In this document: positions 48,924 through 57,803 of the stretch, piece after piece
How positions within the stretch are numbered: position 1 is the stretch's first letter
Layout of the letters: every line of letters starts with the position of its first letter
NCBI GenBank assembly: GCA_900770725.1
Contig: CAAGLL010000007.1
Span: 1 to 64,000 of the forward strand
Origin: an uncultured Succinivibrio sp.
GTDB taxonomy: Bacteria; Pseudomonadota; Gammaproteobacteria; Enterobacterales; Succinivibrionaceae
Direction: 5' to 3'
DNA length: 64,000 nucleotides
Program-made: the position numbers and the translations under genes
Notes under the pieces: model-generated
What the model saw: the letters and a program-made list of their open reading frames with translations, nothing else
Databases searched by the model: none
What the model was told of the DNA's origin: nothing

Positions 48924-50998
48924 GCATCAACGCAGCCTTGAAGACCGCAGCCGGCGCCTTCACGCGCCACGCCGACCTCGTGCTGGTCGCGGCGGTCATC
49001 GCGGTCATCGCGCTCATGATCCTGCCGGTGCCCACGCCGCTGGTCGACCTGCTCATCTCGGTGAACCTCGGCGCCTCTTTCGTCATACTGATGATGACGC
49101 TCTACACCCCCTCGGTGCTCGGGTTCTCCTCATTCCCCACGCTGCTGCTCTTCACGACACTCTTCCGCCTGGGACTCAACATCTGCACCACCAGGCTCAT
49201 ACTGCTGCAGGCCGACGCCGGCGAGATCATCTACACCTTTGGCGACTTCGCCGTGGGCGGCAACTTCGTGGTCGGCGCCGTGGTCTTCATCATCATCGCG
49301 ATTATCCAGTTCCTGGTCATAGCCAAGGGCGCCGAGCGCGTCTCCGAGGTCGGCGCGAGGTTCTCCCTCGACGCGATGCCGGGCAAGCAGATGTCCATCG
49401 ACGCCGACCTCCGCGCCGGCACCATCGACGGGGCCGAGGCGCAGCGCCGCCGCGACGAGGTGGCCCTTGAGAGCAAGCTCTACGGGTCGATGGACGGCGC
49501 GATGAAGTTCGTCAAGGGCGACGCCATCGCAGGCCTCGTCATCGCAGCGGTGAACATAGTCGCAGGCACGATCATCGGCTCTACCCAGAACGGGCTCAAC
49601 TTCAGCGAGTCCTTAAAGCTCTACGGCATCCTGACCATCGGCGACGGCCTGGTCTCGCAGATCCCCTCGCTCCTCATCTCCATAGCAGCCGGCATCCTCG
49701 TCACCCGCTCAGGCGGCAAGGTCGACAACGTGGGCGAGCAGATCGGAGGGGAGATCTTCAGCAGGCCCAAGGCGCTCAAGGTCGCCGCGGCCATGGTCTT
49801 CCTCTTCGGCTTGGTGCCGGGCTTCCCCAAGGCCCAGCTCTTCGCGCTCGCCGCCGTGATGGCCGGAGTCTCGCTCGGCCTTAGCAAGATAGAGAAGGGC
49901 GCAAGCGAGGATCCATCGGCTGCGCTCAAGAACACGCTCGCCCCCGCGGTCAAGAGCAAGAAGCGCCGCGCCGACAATTCGGCCGCCGAGTTCGCGCCGG
50001 TGGTGCCGATCATCCTCGACACCTCAGGCGAGCTTGGCGAGTACCTCGACTACTCGCGCTTAAACGACAGCATGGCCGCGGTGCGCGACGCCCTCTACTT
50101 CGACCTGGGAGTTCCGTTCCCCGGCATCAACCTGCGCGACAACCCCTCGCTTTCGGGCCTCTCCTACGTGCTCAACCTCAACGAGATCCCGCTCTCAAGC
50201 GGCACGCTTTTGCGCGACCACGTCATGGTGCGCGAGCGCGCCGACGACGTGCGCATGCTCGGCGCCAAGGTCCAGGAGACGCAGGGCTTCATCCCGGGGC
50301 AGAGCTGCGTTTGGGTGCCGCGCTCCGAACGCGCGCTGATTGAAGGCGCGGGCATGAAGTGCCTGGAGGGCGAGGAGGTGATCACGCTGCACCTCTCGAT
50401 GATGCTCTCGCGCCACGCCTCCGAGTTCATCGGCATGCAGGAGAGCAAGTACCTGCTCGACCGCATGGAGGAGCGCGCCCCGGATCTGGTGCGCGAGGCC
50501 GTGAGGCTCCTGCCGATGCAGAAGTTTGCCGACATCCTAAAGCGCCTGGTCTCCGAGCAGGTCTCCATACGCGACCTGCGCACGATCCTCGAGGCCGTGA
50601 TCACCTGGGCCCCGCGCGAGAAGGACATCATCATGCTCTGCGAGTACATCCGCTCGGCGCTCAAGCGCCAGATCAGCTTCCGCTACGCAGGCAGCAGCAA
50701 CCTCTTGCCTGCGGTGCTCATCGACCCCAGGGTCGAGGAGATCATCCGCAAATCCATACGCCAGACCTCCGCCGGTGCCTTCCTGGCGCTCGACCCCGAG
50801 AGCTCGCGCAAGTTTCTGTCAGAGATGGAAAGGGTGCACAGGAAATGCAAGCGCAAGCCTGTGCTGATTGCCTCGATCGATATCAGGCGCTATGTGAGGC
50901 GCCTCATCGAGGGCGATTTTTACGACATACCGGTGCTTGACTACCAGGAGCTGACACCTGAGATCTCGGTTCAGCCGGTGGACAGGATCCGCTTTTAA
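48920..50998 (+). CDS. sctV: T3SS export-gate protein SctV (LcrD/YscV)
   Basis: A 692-residue FHIPEP-family protein. Eight membrane helices lie in the first about 320 residues ('LLLFTTLFRLGLNICTTRLIL', 'ISIAAGILVTRSGGKVDNVG'), and the FHIPEP cytoplasmic loop is 'RFSLDAMPGKQMSIDADLRAG'. The C-terminal domain (about 350-692) forms the nonameric ring that receives chaperone-substrate complexes. 'RQISFRY' and 'FLALDPES' are typical of the injectisome branch. ATGA overlap with sctY. Confidence 0.97.
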   Translation: MSINAALKTAAGAFTRHADLVLVAAVIAVIALMILPVPTPLVDLLISVNLGASFVILMMTLYTPSVLGFSSFPTLLLFTTLFRLGLNICTTRLILLQADAGEIIYTFGDFAVGGNFVVGAVVFIIIAIIQFLVIAKGAERVSEVGARFSLDAMPGKQMSIDADLRAGTIDGAEAQRRRDEVALESKLYGSMDGAMKFVKGDAIAGLVIAAVNIVAGTIIGSTQNGLNFSESLKLYGILTIGDGLVSQIPSLLISIAAGILVTRSGGKVDNVGEQIGGEIFSRPKALKVAAAMVFLFGLVPGFPKAQLFALAAVMAGVSLGLSKIEKGASEDPSAALKNTLAPAVKSKKRRADNSAAEFAPVVPIILDTSGELGEYLDYSRLNDSMAAVRDALYFDLGVPFPGINLRDNPSLSGLSYVLNLNEIPLSSGTLLRDHVMVRERADDVRMLGAKVQETQGFIPGQSCVWVPRSERALIEGAGMKCLEGEEVITLHLSMMLSRHASEFIGMQESKYLLDRMEERAPDLVREAVRLLPMQKFADILKRLVSEQVSIRDLRTILEAVITWAPREKDIIMLCEYIRSALKRQISFRYAGSSNLLPAVLIDPRVEEIIRKSIRQTSAGAFLALDPESSRKFLSEMERVHRKCKRKPVLIASIDIRRYVRRLIEGDFYDIPVLDYQELTPEISVQPVDRIRF

Positions 50999-51013
50999 GG
51001 AGTGACTTCAAAA

Positions 51014-51511
51014 ATGTCCGAAGAAGATAAGAACAACAACGGCAGCCTGTCTCCCGTGACGGTCGGCGAAGCCATCAAGAGGCTTGAAAACGGCGAGTCC
51101 ATAGGCGACATGATCGGGATCCACAAGGAGCAGACCGAGATCCTCTACGCCTTGGGCTACTCGCTCTACACCGGCGGCATGTACATGGACGCCGAGAAGG
51201 TCTTCAGGGCGCTGTGCGTCTACGACGGCGGCGACCAGAGGTTCTGGATGGGCCTGGGAGGCTGCCTCGACCAGCTTGGCAACTTCGACGAGGCCGCGCA
51301 GATCTACGGCATGGCCGCCACGATGAGCGGCCTCAAGGACCCGGAGCCGATGTACTACGCCGCGCGCTGCTTCCTGCGCGGGGGCAACGCCGAGTACGCG
51401 CTTGACGCATTGGACTTCCTGTCCACGATGGGCCGCGAGGGCAACGCGCGCGACGCGGAGTTCCTCAAGAAGGGCCAGGAACTGAGGAAGGCGCTCTCCG
51501 AGCGCAAGTGA
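51014..51511 (+). CDS. translocator chaperone, SycD/LcrH-like (class II)
   Basis: A 165-residue TPR chaperone. Three tandem TPRs are visible: 'TEILYALGYSLYTGGMYMDAEKVFRAL', 'QRFWMGLGGCLDQLGNFDEAAQIYGMAA' and 'EPMYYAARCFLRGGNAEYALDALDFL', as in SycD/LcrH, PcrH and IpgC. It keeps the two translocators that follow (sctE, sctB) soluble and apart. AAGGAG is 12 bases before the ATG at 51014; a GTG at 51002 is too close to that site. Start of the translocator sub-block. Confidence 0.9.
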   Translation: MSEEDKNNNGSLSPVTVGEAIKRLENGESIGDMIGIHKEQTEILYALGYSLYTGGMYMDAEKVFRALCVYDGGDQRFWMGLGGCLDQLGNFDEAAQIYGMAATMSGLKDPEPMYYAARCFLRGGNAEYALDALDFLSTMGREGNARDAEFLKKGQELRKALSERK

Positions 51512-51518
51512 GGCCTAG

Positions 51519-52583
51519 ATGACAGATTTCAGCAATGTGGGCGCCAAGTCCAGCATGATGGCGATGATCGAGGACATAAACCGCCAGCTGCAAGGCGGCG
51601 CGGAGAGCGCCAAGGCAGGCTCGGCCTCGCAGGCGTCAAAGCCCATCGACACCGAGTGGATCAAGGAGAAGATAGAGAGCCTCAAGGGCAAGGGCGCAAC
51701 CGGAGCCAGTGCGGGACAGGCCTTGCAGGAGAGCTCGGCCCCCGAGCTTGCCGCCCCCTCGTCGGTTGCGATGGACCGCCTGAAGAACCTCTCCACCGAC
51801 GCCCTGATGTCGCTGCTCTCGGCCGAGGACCGCGAGACCACCGTGCAGTCGGGACTGGAGTCGCTCAAGTCCAACGCGCTTGAGCGCAAGCAGGCCTCCG
51901 AGGAGCGCATCAAGAACCTTCAGGAGCAGTGCGAGAAGGTCAGGAAGCAGAAGAAACTGGGGATCTTTGGAAAGATCTTCGGGTGGATCAGCAAGATTGT
52001 GACCGCAGTGCTCGCGGTGGGAACCCTGGTTGCAGGCGCCGTGACCGGCAACCCGCTGCTCATCGCAGGCGGCGTCATGCTCTGCCTTAAGACCGTCAAT
52101 GACATCGGCACGATGGTGAACGGCAAGTCGACGCTGCAGAACATGCTTGAAGGCATGGGCGTGAGCTCGAAGACCGCCAGCACGATAAGCGGCGTGTTCG
52201 ATGCGGCCATGCTCGTCGGCGCCACCGTCTGCACCATGGGCGCGGCGATGGGCGCCAGCGGCGCCAGCGCCACCATGGGATCGGTGGGCAGGATCGCCGA
52301 GGGCGCCGCCTCCGTCGTGAACGGGGCCGCTGCGGTCGGCTCAGGCACCGTGACCATAATCTCGGGCATCAACCAGTCGGAGGTCGCCTCGCTCCAGGCC
52401 GACCAGAAGCTGCTCCAGGCCCTCATCGAGAGGCTCAACCACATCCAGGAAGCCGACATCGACCATATCAAGGACGTGATGGAAAGAACCCAGAGCGTAA
52501 CCGAAGGCGTCAAGCAGGTGCTCAAGGACAGGGCCGAGCTCACCGGCACCATCCTCACCGGCGGCGCTCAGGCCCCGGCCTGA
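51519..52583 (+). CDS. sctE: major translocator SctE (YopB/EspD-like)
   Basis: A 354-residue protein without signal peptide. A coiled coil ('ERKQASEERIKNLQEQCEKVRKQKK') is followed by two hydrophobic segments, 'IVTAVLAVGTLVAGAVTGNPLLIAGGV' (about 165-190) and 'AAMLVGATVCTMGAAMGASGASATM' (about 230-250), then a C-terminal helical region. Two membrane segments after a coil fit the YopB/PopB/SipB pore protein that inserts in the host membrane. It is shorter than YopB (401). It follows the class II chaperone. Confidence 0.88.
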   Translation: MTDFSNVGAKSSMMAMIEDINRQLQGGAESAKAGSASQASKPIDTEWIKEKIESLKGKGATGASAGQALQESSAPELAAPSSVAMDRLKNLSTDALMSLLSAEDRETTVQSGLESLKSNALERKQASEERIKNLQEQCEKVRKQKKLGIFGKIFGWISKIVTAVLAVGTLVAGAVTGNPLLIAGGVMLCLKTVNDIGTMVNGKSTLQNMLEGMGVSSKTASTISGVFDAAMLVGATVCTMGAAMGASGASATMGSVGRIAEGAASVVNGAAAVGSGTVTIISGINQSEVASLQADQKLLQALIERLNHIQEADIDHIKDVMERTQSVTEGVKQVLKDRAELTGTILTGGAQAPA

Positions 52584-52604
52584 TGGAAAACAAGGAGACT
52601 GCAA

Positions 52605-53360
52605 ATGATCGATAACGTAAATTCGCGCTTCAGCAACTTCAGCCTCGAGGATTTGACCGGGGTTTTGTCAGAACAGAAGGCCAAGGGCGCATCAGGCGGC
52701 AGCATGGTGGTTCCCAAGGCCGGGAGTGGCGCGGGAGCAGGAGACAGCGGTGCCAACCCCATAGCCGCGCCCTCGCGCCTCAACGTCTCGATGGGGGACA
52801 TGGCGTCGCTCGCCGCGATGCTCGGCGCGCTCATCGTGGAGACCGCAGCCGAGCAGCGCGAGATGAACCGCGAGGAGATCAGGAGCGCCACCGATGCCAA
52901 CGTGGAGAACTTGAAGGCGCAGGCGAGCCAGTTGCGCGAAAAGGCCTCCGACATCAAGAACGCGGCCATCGCAAGCGGCGTCTCCCAGATAGCAAGCGGC
53001 GCGATGAGCATCATCGGCGGCAGCGCCTCAGCCTACATGGGCGGCAAGTCAATGGGCATGAGCGAGGCTGCGGCCAAGGCCACGGCCATGAAAGGGGCGG
53101 GCTACAGCGCCGCATTAGAAGGCGGCGGCGCGGTCTTCGGGGGCATCGGCAAGCTCGTCGAGGGCGGATTCAACGCATCCCAGGTCGAGCATGACGCGAA
53201 GATCAAGGAGCTCGAGGCAAGCCACGACAAGAACGAGGAGCTCATCGCCACGCTCAAGAGCTACAACGAGGGGCTCAAGGACGTGATAGACCGCATGCTC
53301 TCGGCGGTGCAGAGCATGACCGAGTCCTCAAACCAGGCCCGCACCAAGATCCTGGGGTAG
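52605..53360 (+). CDS. sctB: minor translocator SctB (YopD/EspB-like)
   Basis: A 251-residue protein with a Ser/Gly-rich N-terminus, helices with coiled-coil character ('REMNREEIRSATDANVENLKAQASQLREKA'), one weakly hydrophobic Gly/Ala stretch ('VSQIASGAMSIIGGSASAYMGG'), and a C-terminal amphipathic helix. It fits the YopD/PopD/EspB partner of SctE in the translocon pore. AAGGAG is nine bases before the ATG. Position directly after sctE is canonical. Confidence 0.82.
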   Translation: MIDNVNSRFSNFSLEDLTGVLSEQKAKGASGGSMVVPKAGSGAGAGDSGANPIAAPSRLNVSMGDMASLAAMLGALIVETAAEQREMNREEIRSATDANVENLKAQASQLREKASDIKNAAIASGVSQIASGAMSIIGGSASAYMGGKSMGMSEAAAKATAMKGAGYSAALEGGGAVFGGIGKLVEGGFNASQVEHDAKIKELEASHDKNEELIATLKSYNEGLKDVIDRMLSAVQSMTESSNQARTKILG

Positions 53361-53363
53361 CTC

Positions 53364-53801
53364 ATGCAGAAGAGCGCATATGTGCAGTGCTTCGAGCGCG
53401 CAGGCGAAAAGTTTGGCTGGAACGTGCTTTTGCGGGGCGAGGAGGCGTGCGAGGCCGTGTTCGGCTGCGGCATCGTGCGCCTGAGCGTCCCCGACGGGGA
53501 GAGGGGGCTGCTCTCGCTCTCCTTGGGCAAGGTTCCTTCAGGCGAGCTTGAGCGCTCCCATGAGGCGCTGCGCCGCGCGCAGCAGAACGCCGGGCTCTTG
53601 AAGTCCGGCAAGTCCGCCGTCGTGATCTCCAAGGGGGCCTTCCGCCTCGAGCGTTTTTTGGACGAGTCCGAAAAAAACGATGATGCGTTCCAGTCCGCCC
53701 TTGAAGATTTCCTCGCCGACTGCGACTATCTGGTGAAAGGGGGCGGAGCAGCCGCCCACTCGGGCAGCGACGCGCTGTCAAACCTCCAGTACCTGATATG
53801 A
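53364..53801 (+). CDS. YscB-like class I chaperone
   Basis: A 145-residue protein with class I chaperone features: N-terminal helix 'YVQCFERAGEKFGWNVLL', strands 'GIVRLSVPDGERGLLSLSLGKV', helix, strand 'KSAVVISKGAFRLERFL', C-terminal helix 'DAFQSALEDFLADCDYL'. It lies directly before sctC, the position of YscB in Yersinia (137 residues). YscB pairs with SycN on YopN. The stop overlaps the sctC ATG (ATGA). Confidence 0.72.
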   Translation: MQKSAYVQCFERAGEKFGWNVLLRGEEACEAVFGCGIVRLSVPDGERGLLSLSLGKVPSGELERSHEALRRAQQNAGLLKSGKSAVVISKGAFRLERFLDESEKNDDAFQSALEDFLADCDYLVKGGGAAAHSGSDALSNLQYLI

Positions 53802-55597
53802 GGACAATGAACGGCAACGCGATGGGACACCTTGGGAAGCAAATAACAGCCGCGGCGGCAGCGCTCATCTTGCTGCTGTGCGCCGCCGCGCCTTCGCAGG
53901 GAGCCTACCTCCCGCGGCCGTACTCGCATTATTCAGACTCCGAGGGCGTCGCGTCGGTGCTCTCGGATTTCGCGCGCGCCGAGGGCTACGATCCGCAGGT
54001 TTCGTCAAAGCTCTCAGGCGTCATGAGCGGGCGCTTCTCCAACATGCCGCCCCAGCAGTTCCTCGACGGGATGCGCGCGGCCTTCGGCGTGCGCGCCTAC
54101 ACCCGCAAGAGCACGATGTTCTTCTTCCACGAAAGCGAGTGGGGCGAGCGCATGATAAAGCCCGTCAACGTCGACGGGGCGAGGCTGCTCTCAGGCCTTG
54201 AGCGCTCCGGCGCCATCCCGCCCGAGCTGCCTGCAAGGCTCAACGGCTCCGTGGTCGTGCTCCAGGGCCCGCCTGCGCTGCTGGACAGCCTTTCGCAGAT
54301 CTGCGACACCATCGACCAGGGCACCGCAGACCGCATGGTCATGAAGGTCTTCAAGCTCAGGCACGCCAAGGCCGACGACACGGAGCTCAGCTCCATGGAC
54401 AAGACCATCGTCGTGCCCGGCGTTGCGAGCATCCTCAAGCGCATGACCGAGGGCACCGGCGGCACCGGACCCACGGTCACAAGGTCCAGCTCGACGGTGA
54501 AGAAGCTCCTTGGCACCGGGCTTGCCGCCAGCGCCGATGGCGCCAGCGGCGGCGATCAGGGTGGCGCCATCCAGCAGACCTCCGCGGTCAGCGCGACTGG
54601 GCAGGGCGGGATCATGGCCGACACCAGGCTCAACGCGGTCGTCATCAACGACTACGAGTACCGCATGCCCTACTACGAGAAGGTGATAGCCGATCTCGAC
54701 CAGCCGGTGAAGCTCGTCGAGCTGCACGCGGCCATCGTCGACGTCGACATCGACGCCACCAGGGATCTCGGGATCTCCTGGCAAGGCGGGATCCGCCGCG
54801 GCAACTGGTCCGTGGCAGGCGGGGTGGGCAAATCGTCGTCCCTAGGCTGGGACGGCAGCTCCAACCCGGTCTCCAACAGCGACTCGGGCGGGATCTTCTC
54901 GACCGTGTTCTCAACCGAGCGCAGCTCCTTCCTCTCAAACCTCCACATACTAGAGGAGAACAGCAAGGCCCGCACCCTGGGCAGGCCCTCGGTCCTGACC
55001 TTGGACAACACCGAGGCGACCATCGAGGACACCGTGACGCGCTACATCCAGGTCCCCGGCTACCAGGCCGTGGACCTCTTCAAGGTAGACTCCGGCACGG
55101 TGCTGCAGGTGACCCCGCACATCATCGATGACAGCGCCGGCGGGCCTCCCTACATCTCGATGGTGGTCTCCATCCAGAGCAACCAGGACAGCGGCAGCAC
55201 CGTCACCGCGACCTCGGCCGACAGCGTGCCGCCCATCAAGCAGACCCGCATCAACACCCGCGCGCTGGTGCGCGAGGGGCAGAGCCTGCTCCTGGGCGGG
55301 TACTACGTCGAGTACCGCAAGGACAGCTCAAGCGGCGTGCCCGGGGCCAAGGACGTCCCGGTGGTCGGCGGTCTCTTCGGGGAGGACGGGCGCGACAGCT
55401 ACCGCCGCGAGAGGCTCATCCTCATCACCCCGAAGGTCATGGACCTGGGGGAGCTGCAGGCGATGCCCCATGATCTGGACGAGAAGACCTTCCACGTCTC
55501 GCCCACCCAGGACAGCTACCTAAAGCGCGCCCCGGCGAAGGGCCACGGCTCGGGGTGCTCGTCCACCAACGCAGGCGGGAGGAGCAGCACGTTTTGA
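53798..55597 (+). CDS. sctC: outer-membrane secretin SctC (YscC)
   Basis: A 599-residue secretin. Signal peptide with cleavage near residue 34 ('LLLCAAAPSQG'), N0 and N1 domains ('VASVLSDFARAEGYDPQVSSKLSG', 'LNGSVVVLQGPPALLDSL'), an N3 domain interrupted by a low-complexity loop (about 225-270), and the secretin beta-domain ('RTLGRPSVLTLDNTEATIEDT', 'VLQVTPHII', 'INTRALVREGQSLLLGGYY', 'VPVVGGLFG'). It forms the outer-membrane ring. No pilotin gene is recognised nearby. The TTG start of sctD overlaps its stop. Confidence 0.96.
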   Translation: MRTMNGNAMGHLGKQITAAAAALILLLCAAAPSQGAYLPRPYSHYSDSEGVASVLSDFARAEGYDPQVSSKLSGVMSGRFSNMPPQQFLDGMRAAFGVRAYTRKSTMFFFHESEWGERMIKPVNVDGARLLSGLERSGAIPPELPARLNGSVVVLQGPPALLDSLSQICDTIDQGTADRMVMKVFKLRHAKADDTELSSMDKTIVVPGVASILKRMTEGTGGTGPTVTRSSSTVKKLLGTGLAASADGASGGDQGGAIQQTSAVSATGQGGIMADTRLNAVVINDYEYRMPYYEKVIADLDQPVKLVELHAAIVDVDIDATRDLGISWQGGIRRGNWSVAGGVGKSSSLGWDGSSNPVSNSDSGGIFSTVFSTERSSFLSNLHILEENSKARTLGRPSVLTLDNTEATIEDTVTRYIQVPGYQAVDLFKVDSGTVLQVTPHIIDDSAGGPPYISMVVSIQSNQDSGSTVTATSADSVPPIKQTRINTRALVREGQSLLLGGYYVEYRKDSSSGVPGAKDVPVVGGLFGEDGRDSYRRERLILITPKVMDLGELQAMPHDLDEKTFHVSPTQDSYLKRAPAKGHGSGCSSTNAGGRSSTF

Positions 55598-57000
55598 GCG
55601 CACGCGAGATAAGGATCTGCCAGGGACCCCAGCAGGGCGCGGTATTCTGCCTCGATGAGGGCAGCTACACCGCGGGCCTTGCCGACGACTGCGACCTCAT
55701 CTTCGAGGGGGCGGCGGCCGAGCACGCCTTCATGATCGAGATAACCGGCGAGGGCGTCTTCGCAACGCCGCTTGGCAGCGGGATCGCCCTGGGCGGCCAG
55801 CCCGCGTCCGGGCGCACGGCCTGGGAGAGCGGTGTGATCCTCGCCTCCGGGGATCTGGCGTTCCTCCAGCGCGCGCAGGGATCGCGCGAGCCATGGCCCG
55901 ATCAGGCCGCCAGGGATCCTGAAAAGACCGCTCCTGCAGTGGAGGCGGAAAAAGAAGCCGAGGCGCCTGCCAAGACGGCAGGCGGGGATGCGGATGCCGC
56001 CGCGCCTGATGCCAGGGATGAGAAGCCAAAGGGCGGCCCTGCGCGCCGCATCGCGGCTGTGCTGCTTGGCACAGCCTGCATCGCTGCCGCGCTGATGCTC
56101 ACCGTGGGGCTCCAAGGCCACGGCGGCGCCGGGGCGGATCTCCAGGCTCTCAGGGACGCGCTTGACGAGAAGGGCTTCGGAGGGCTTGAGGTTTTGCAGA
56201 AGGATGGCGCCCTCCATGTCTCAGGCGAGGTCGGCGACGGCGCCGATCTCGCAGCCCTGACCGCGGCGCTGCCTGCCCTCTCAACCAGGGTGGCGCTCGA
56301 CGTCGCCGTGCGCGACGACGAGTGCGTGAGCGCCGAGAACGCGCTCAGGGGCTTTGGCTACAGCTACAGCGTAAGGCGCGGCGATCAGGGCTCGCTCATC
56401 GCAAGAGGCTATGTGAAGGACCAGAAGGCCGAGGGCGAGCTCTACTCGAAGCTCCCCAAGCGCCTTCGCGACAAGCTCTCCTTCGACAGCGTCTACGCCT
56501 CAAGGCTCAAGCGGGACCTCGCATCGCTCCCATCGGATGACGCCCTGCCCAAGTCCGCGGCAGCGCACTTCCTCGACAACCGCGTGGCCGTCTCAGGCGC
56601 CGTGGGGGTTGACGCGCAAAAGGGCGTGGAGCGGGCGCGCAAGGCCCTGGAGGCGCTCTACGGCTTTCCGCTCAGACTCTCCAGGGAAGAGGACGGCAGC
56701 GCCGAGAACATCCTGACCATGAGCCAAGCCAGGCCTGCGCCTGAGGCAGCGCCTGCGCCAGAGGATGCCGCAGCAGCTGCGGCGGCGCCGGCCGCGCCCG
56801 CCCAGGACGGCGCGCTTTCGCCCGAGGACATCATGGGCGTGAGCCTCGAGCCCATCAAGTTTTTCACCACCAGATCCGGCCACCGCTACTTCGAGGGCGG
56901 GGTGCTGCCCTCCGGGCAGACCGTCACGGAGATCAGCCTTGACCGGATCACCATCAAGAAGGGGGACAAGACCAGTGAAATACTTCTCAGAGGGCATTGA
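55594..57000 (+). CDS. sctD: inner-membrane ring protein SctD (YscD)
   Basis: A 468-residue bitopic protein. The N-terminal cytoplasmic FHA-like domain ('EIRICQGPQQGAVFCLDEGSYTAGLADDCDLIF') is followed by an Ala/Glu-rich linker, one membrane helix ('IAAVLLGTACIAAALMLTVGL', about 152-172), and periplasmic ring-building domains with 'GALHVSGEVGDGADLAALTAALPAL', then a variable Ala/Pro-rich tail. It forms the outer of the two inner-membrane rings around SctJ. The start is TTG at 55594, one base before the sctC stop, with GGGAGGAG upstream. Confidence 0.9.
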   Translation: MSAREIRICQGPQQGAVFCLDEGSYTAGLADDCDLIFEGAAAEHAFMIEITGEGVFATPLGSGIALGGQPASGRTAWESGVILASGDLAFLQRAQGSREPWPDQAARDPEKTAPAVEAEKEAEAPAKTAGGDADAAAPDARDEKPKGGPARRIAAVLLGTACIAAALMLTVGLQGHGGAGADLQALRDALDEKGFGGLEVLQKDGALHVSGEVGDGADLAALTAALPALSTRVALDVAVRDDECVSAENALRGFGYSYSVRRGDQGSLIARGYVKDQKAEGELYSKLPKRLRDKLSFDSVYASRLKRDLASLPSDDALPKSAAAHFLDNRVAVSGAVGVDAQKGVERARKALEALYGFPLRLSREEDGSAENILTMSQARPAPEAAPAPEDAAAAAAAPAAPAQDGALSPEDIMGVSLEPIKFFTTRSGHRYFEGGVLPSGQTVTEISLDRITIKKGDKTSEILLRGH

Positions 57001-57184
57001 TGCCTTCAAGGACGTGGCGGAAGGGAGGCCTGACAAGGAGCTTTCCGACAGCCTTGCCGCCCTCAAGGGCGATCTGAAGGCCAGGCTCGACGGCGGCGTG
57101 AGCCCCGACGAGTTTGCCAAGCTCAGCGGGCTTTACGAAGCGGCCTGCGCGGCTTTTGACATTTCCATTCCAAAGGAGGAATGA
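56975..57184 (+). CDS. YscE-like needle co-chaperone
   Basis: A 69-residue helical protein ('YFSEGIDAFKDVAEGRP', 'ELSDSLAALKGDLKARLDG', 'SPDEFAKLSGLYEAACAAF'), matching YscE (about 66) in size and in position between sctD and sctF. YscE and YscG hold the needle subunit in the cytoplasm before export. GTG at 56975 has AGGGGG about ten bases upstream and overlaps the end of sctD by 26 bases. Assignment rests mainly on synteny and size. Confidence 0.72.
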   Translation: MKYFSEGIDAFKDVAEGRPDKELSDSLAALKGDLKARLDGGVSPDEFAKLSGLYEAACAAFDISIPKEE

Positions 57185-57186
57185 CC

Positions 57187-57435
57187 ATGGTAGACGGAAT
57201 GACTGGAAGCAGCTATGCCACCGGCATAAGCAACACCCTCGACAACATGAGCAAGCAGGCCGAGTCCATCATGAGCGAGATGGACCGCATCTCGAGCCTC
57301 TCATCGACCGAGCAGACCACCGAGATGATCAAGCTCAATTTCCAGATCGGCCAGTACAACTCGATGGTCGAGATGTGCTCGAGCCTGACCAAGGATCTGA
57401 CCGACTCGCTCAAGAGCATTGCCCAGAAGGTGTAA
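57187..57435 (+). CDS. sctF: needle subunit SctF (YscF)
   Basis: An 82-residue protein with the needle-subunit pattern: helix-turn-helix with 'QAESIMSEMDRISSLSSTEQTTEMIKLNFQIGQYNSMVEMCSSLTKDLTDSLKSIAQKV', where 'LNFQIGQYNSMVEMCSS' corresponds to the conserved 'LQfqinqyn...s...k.ikd...gIiqki' helix. Start at 57187, because AAGGAGGA lies six bases before it; the ATG at 57181 directly abuts the site. It polymerises into the extracellular needle. Confidence 0.93.
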   Translation: MVDGMTGSSYATGISNTLDNMSKQAESIMSEMDRISSLSSTEQTTEMIKLNFQIGQYNSMVEMCSSLTKDLTDSLKSIAQKV

Positions 57436-57438
57436 GAG

Positions 57439-57801
57439 ATGACTGAGTTCCTGGACAAGGATGATCTCGTGAAGATCATCGAGATCGGCATGGCAGGCGC
57501 CATGAAGGGCAGGATCGTCGAGGCCAGGAGGCTCTTCGAGGGCCTGTGCGCCTATGACCAGGGCCTCGTTCCGGCCAAGACCGGGCTGGCGCTGTGCCAC
57601 CTCTTCACCGACGAGTTCGAGCAGGCCGAGGAGATCCTGGACGGCCTCCCCCAGGACGACGACGTGCTGGGAGTGAGGGTGCTTGCCGCGGTCCTGAAAA
57701 AGGACAGCGCGCAGGCCAAGTCGCTGATGTCCGAGATCAAGGACCGCAGCAGCTCGGGCTACAAGCTCGCAAGCGACACCATAGCCTTCGCGGAGCGCTG
57801 A
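57439..57801 (+). CDS. YscG-like TPR chaperone of the needle subunit
   Basis: A 120-residue all-helical TPR-like protein ('IIEIGMAGAMKGRIVEARRLFEGLCAY', 'VPAKTGLALCHLFTDEFEQAEEILDGLP', 'LGVRVLAAVLKKDSAQAKSLMSEI'), matching YscG (115) in size and in position directly after sctF. With the YscE-like protein it should cradle SctF. The sctJ TTG start lies two bases after its stop. Confidence 0.8.
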   Translation: MTEFLDKDDLVKIIEIGMAGAMKGRIVEARRLFEGLCAYDQGLVPAKTGLALCHLFTDEFEQAEEILDGLPQDDDVLGVRVLAAVLKKDSAQAKSLMSEIKDRSSSGYKLASDTIAFAER

Positions 57802-57803
57802 TC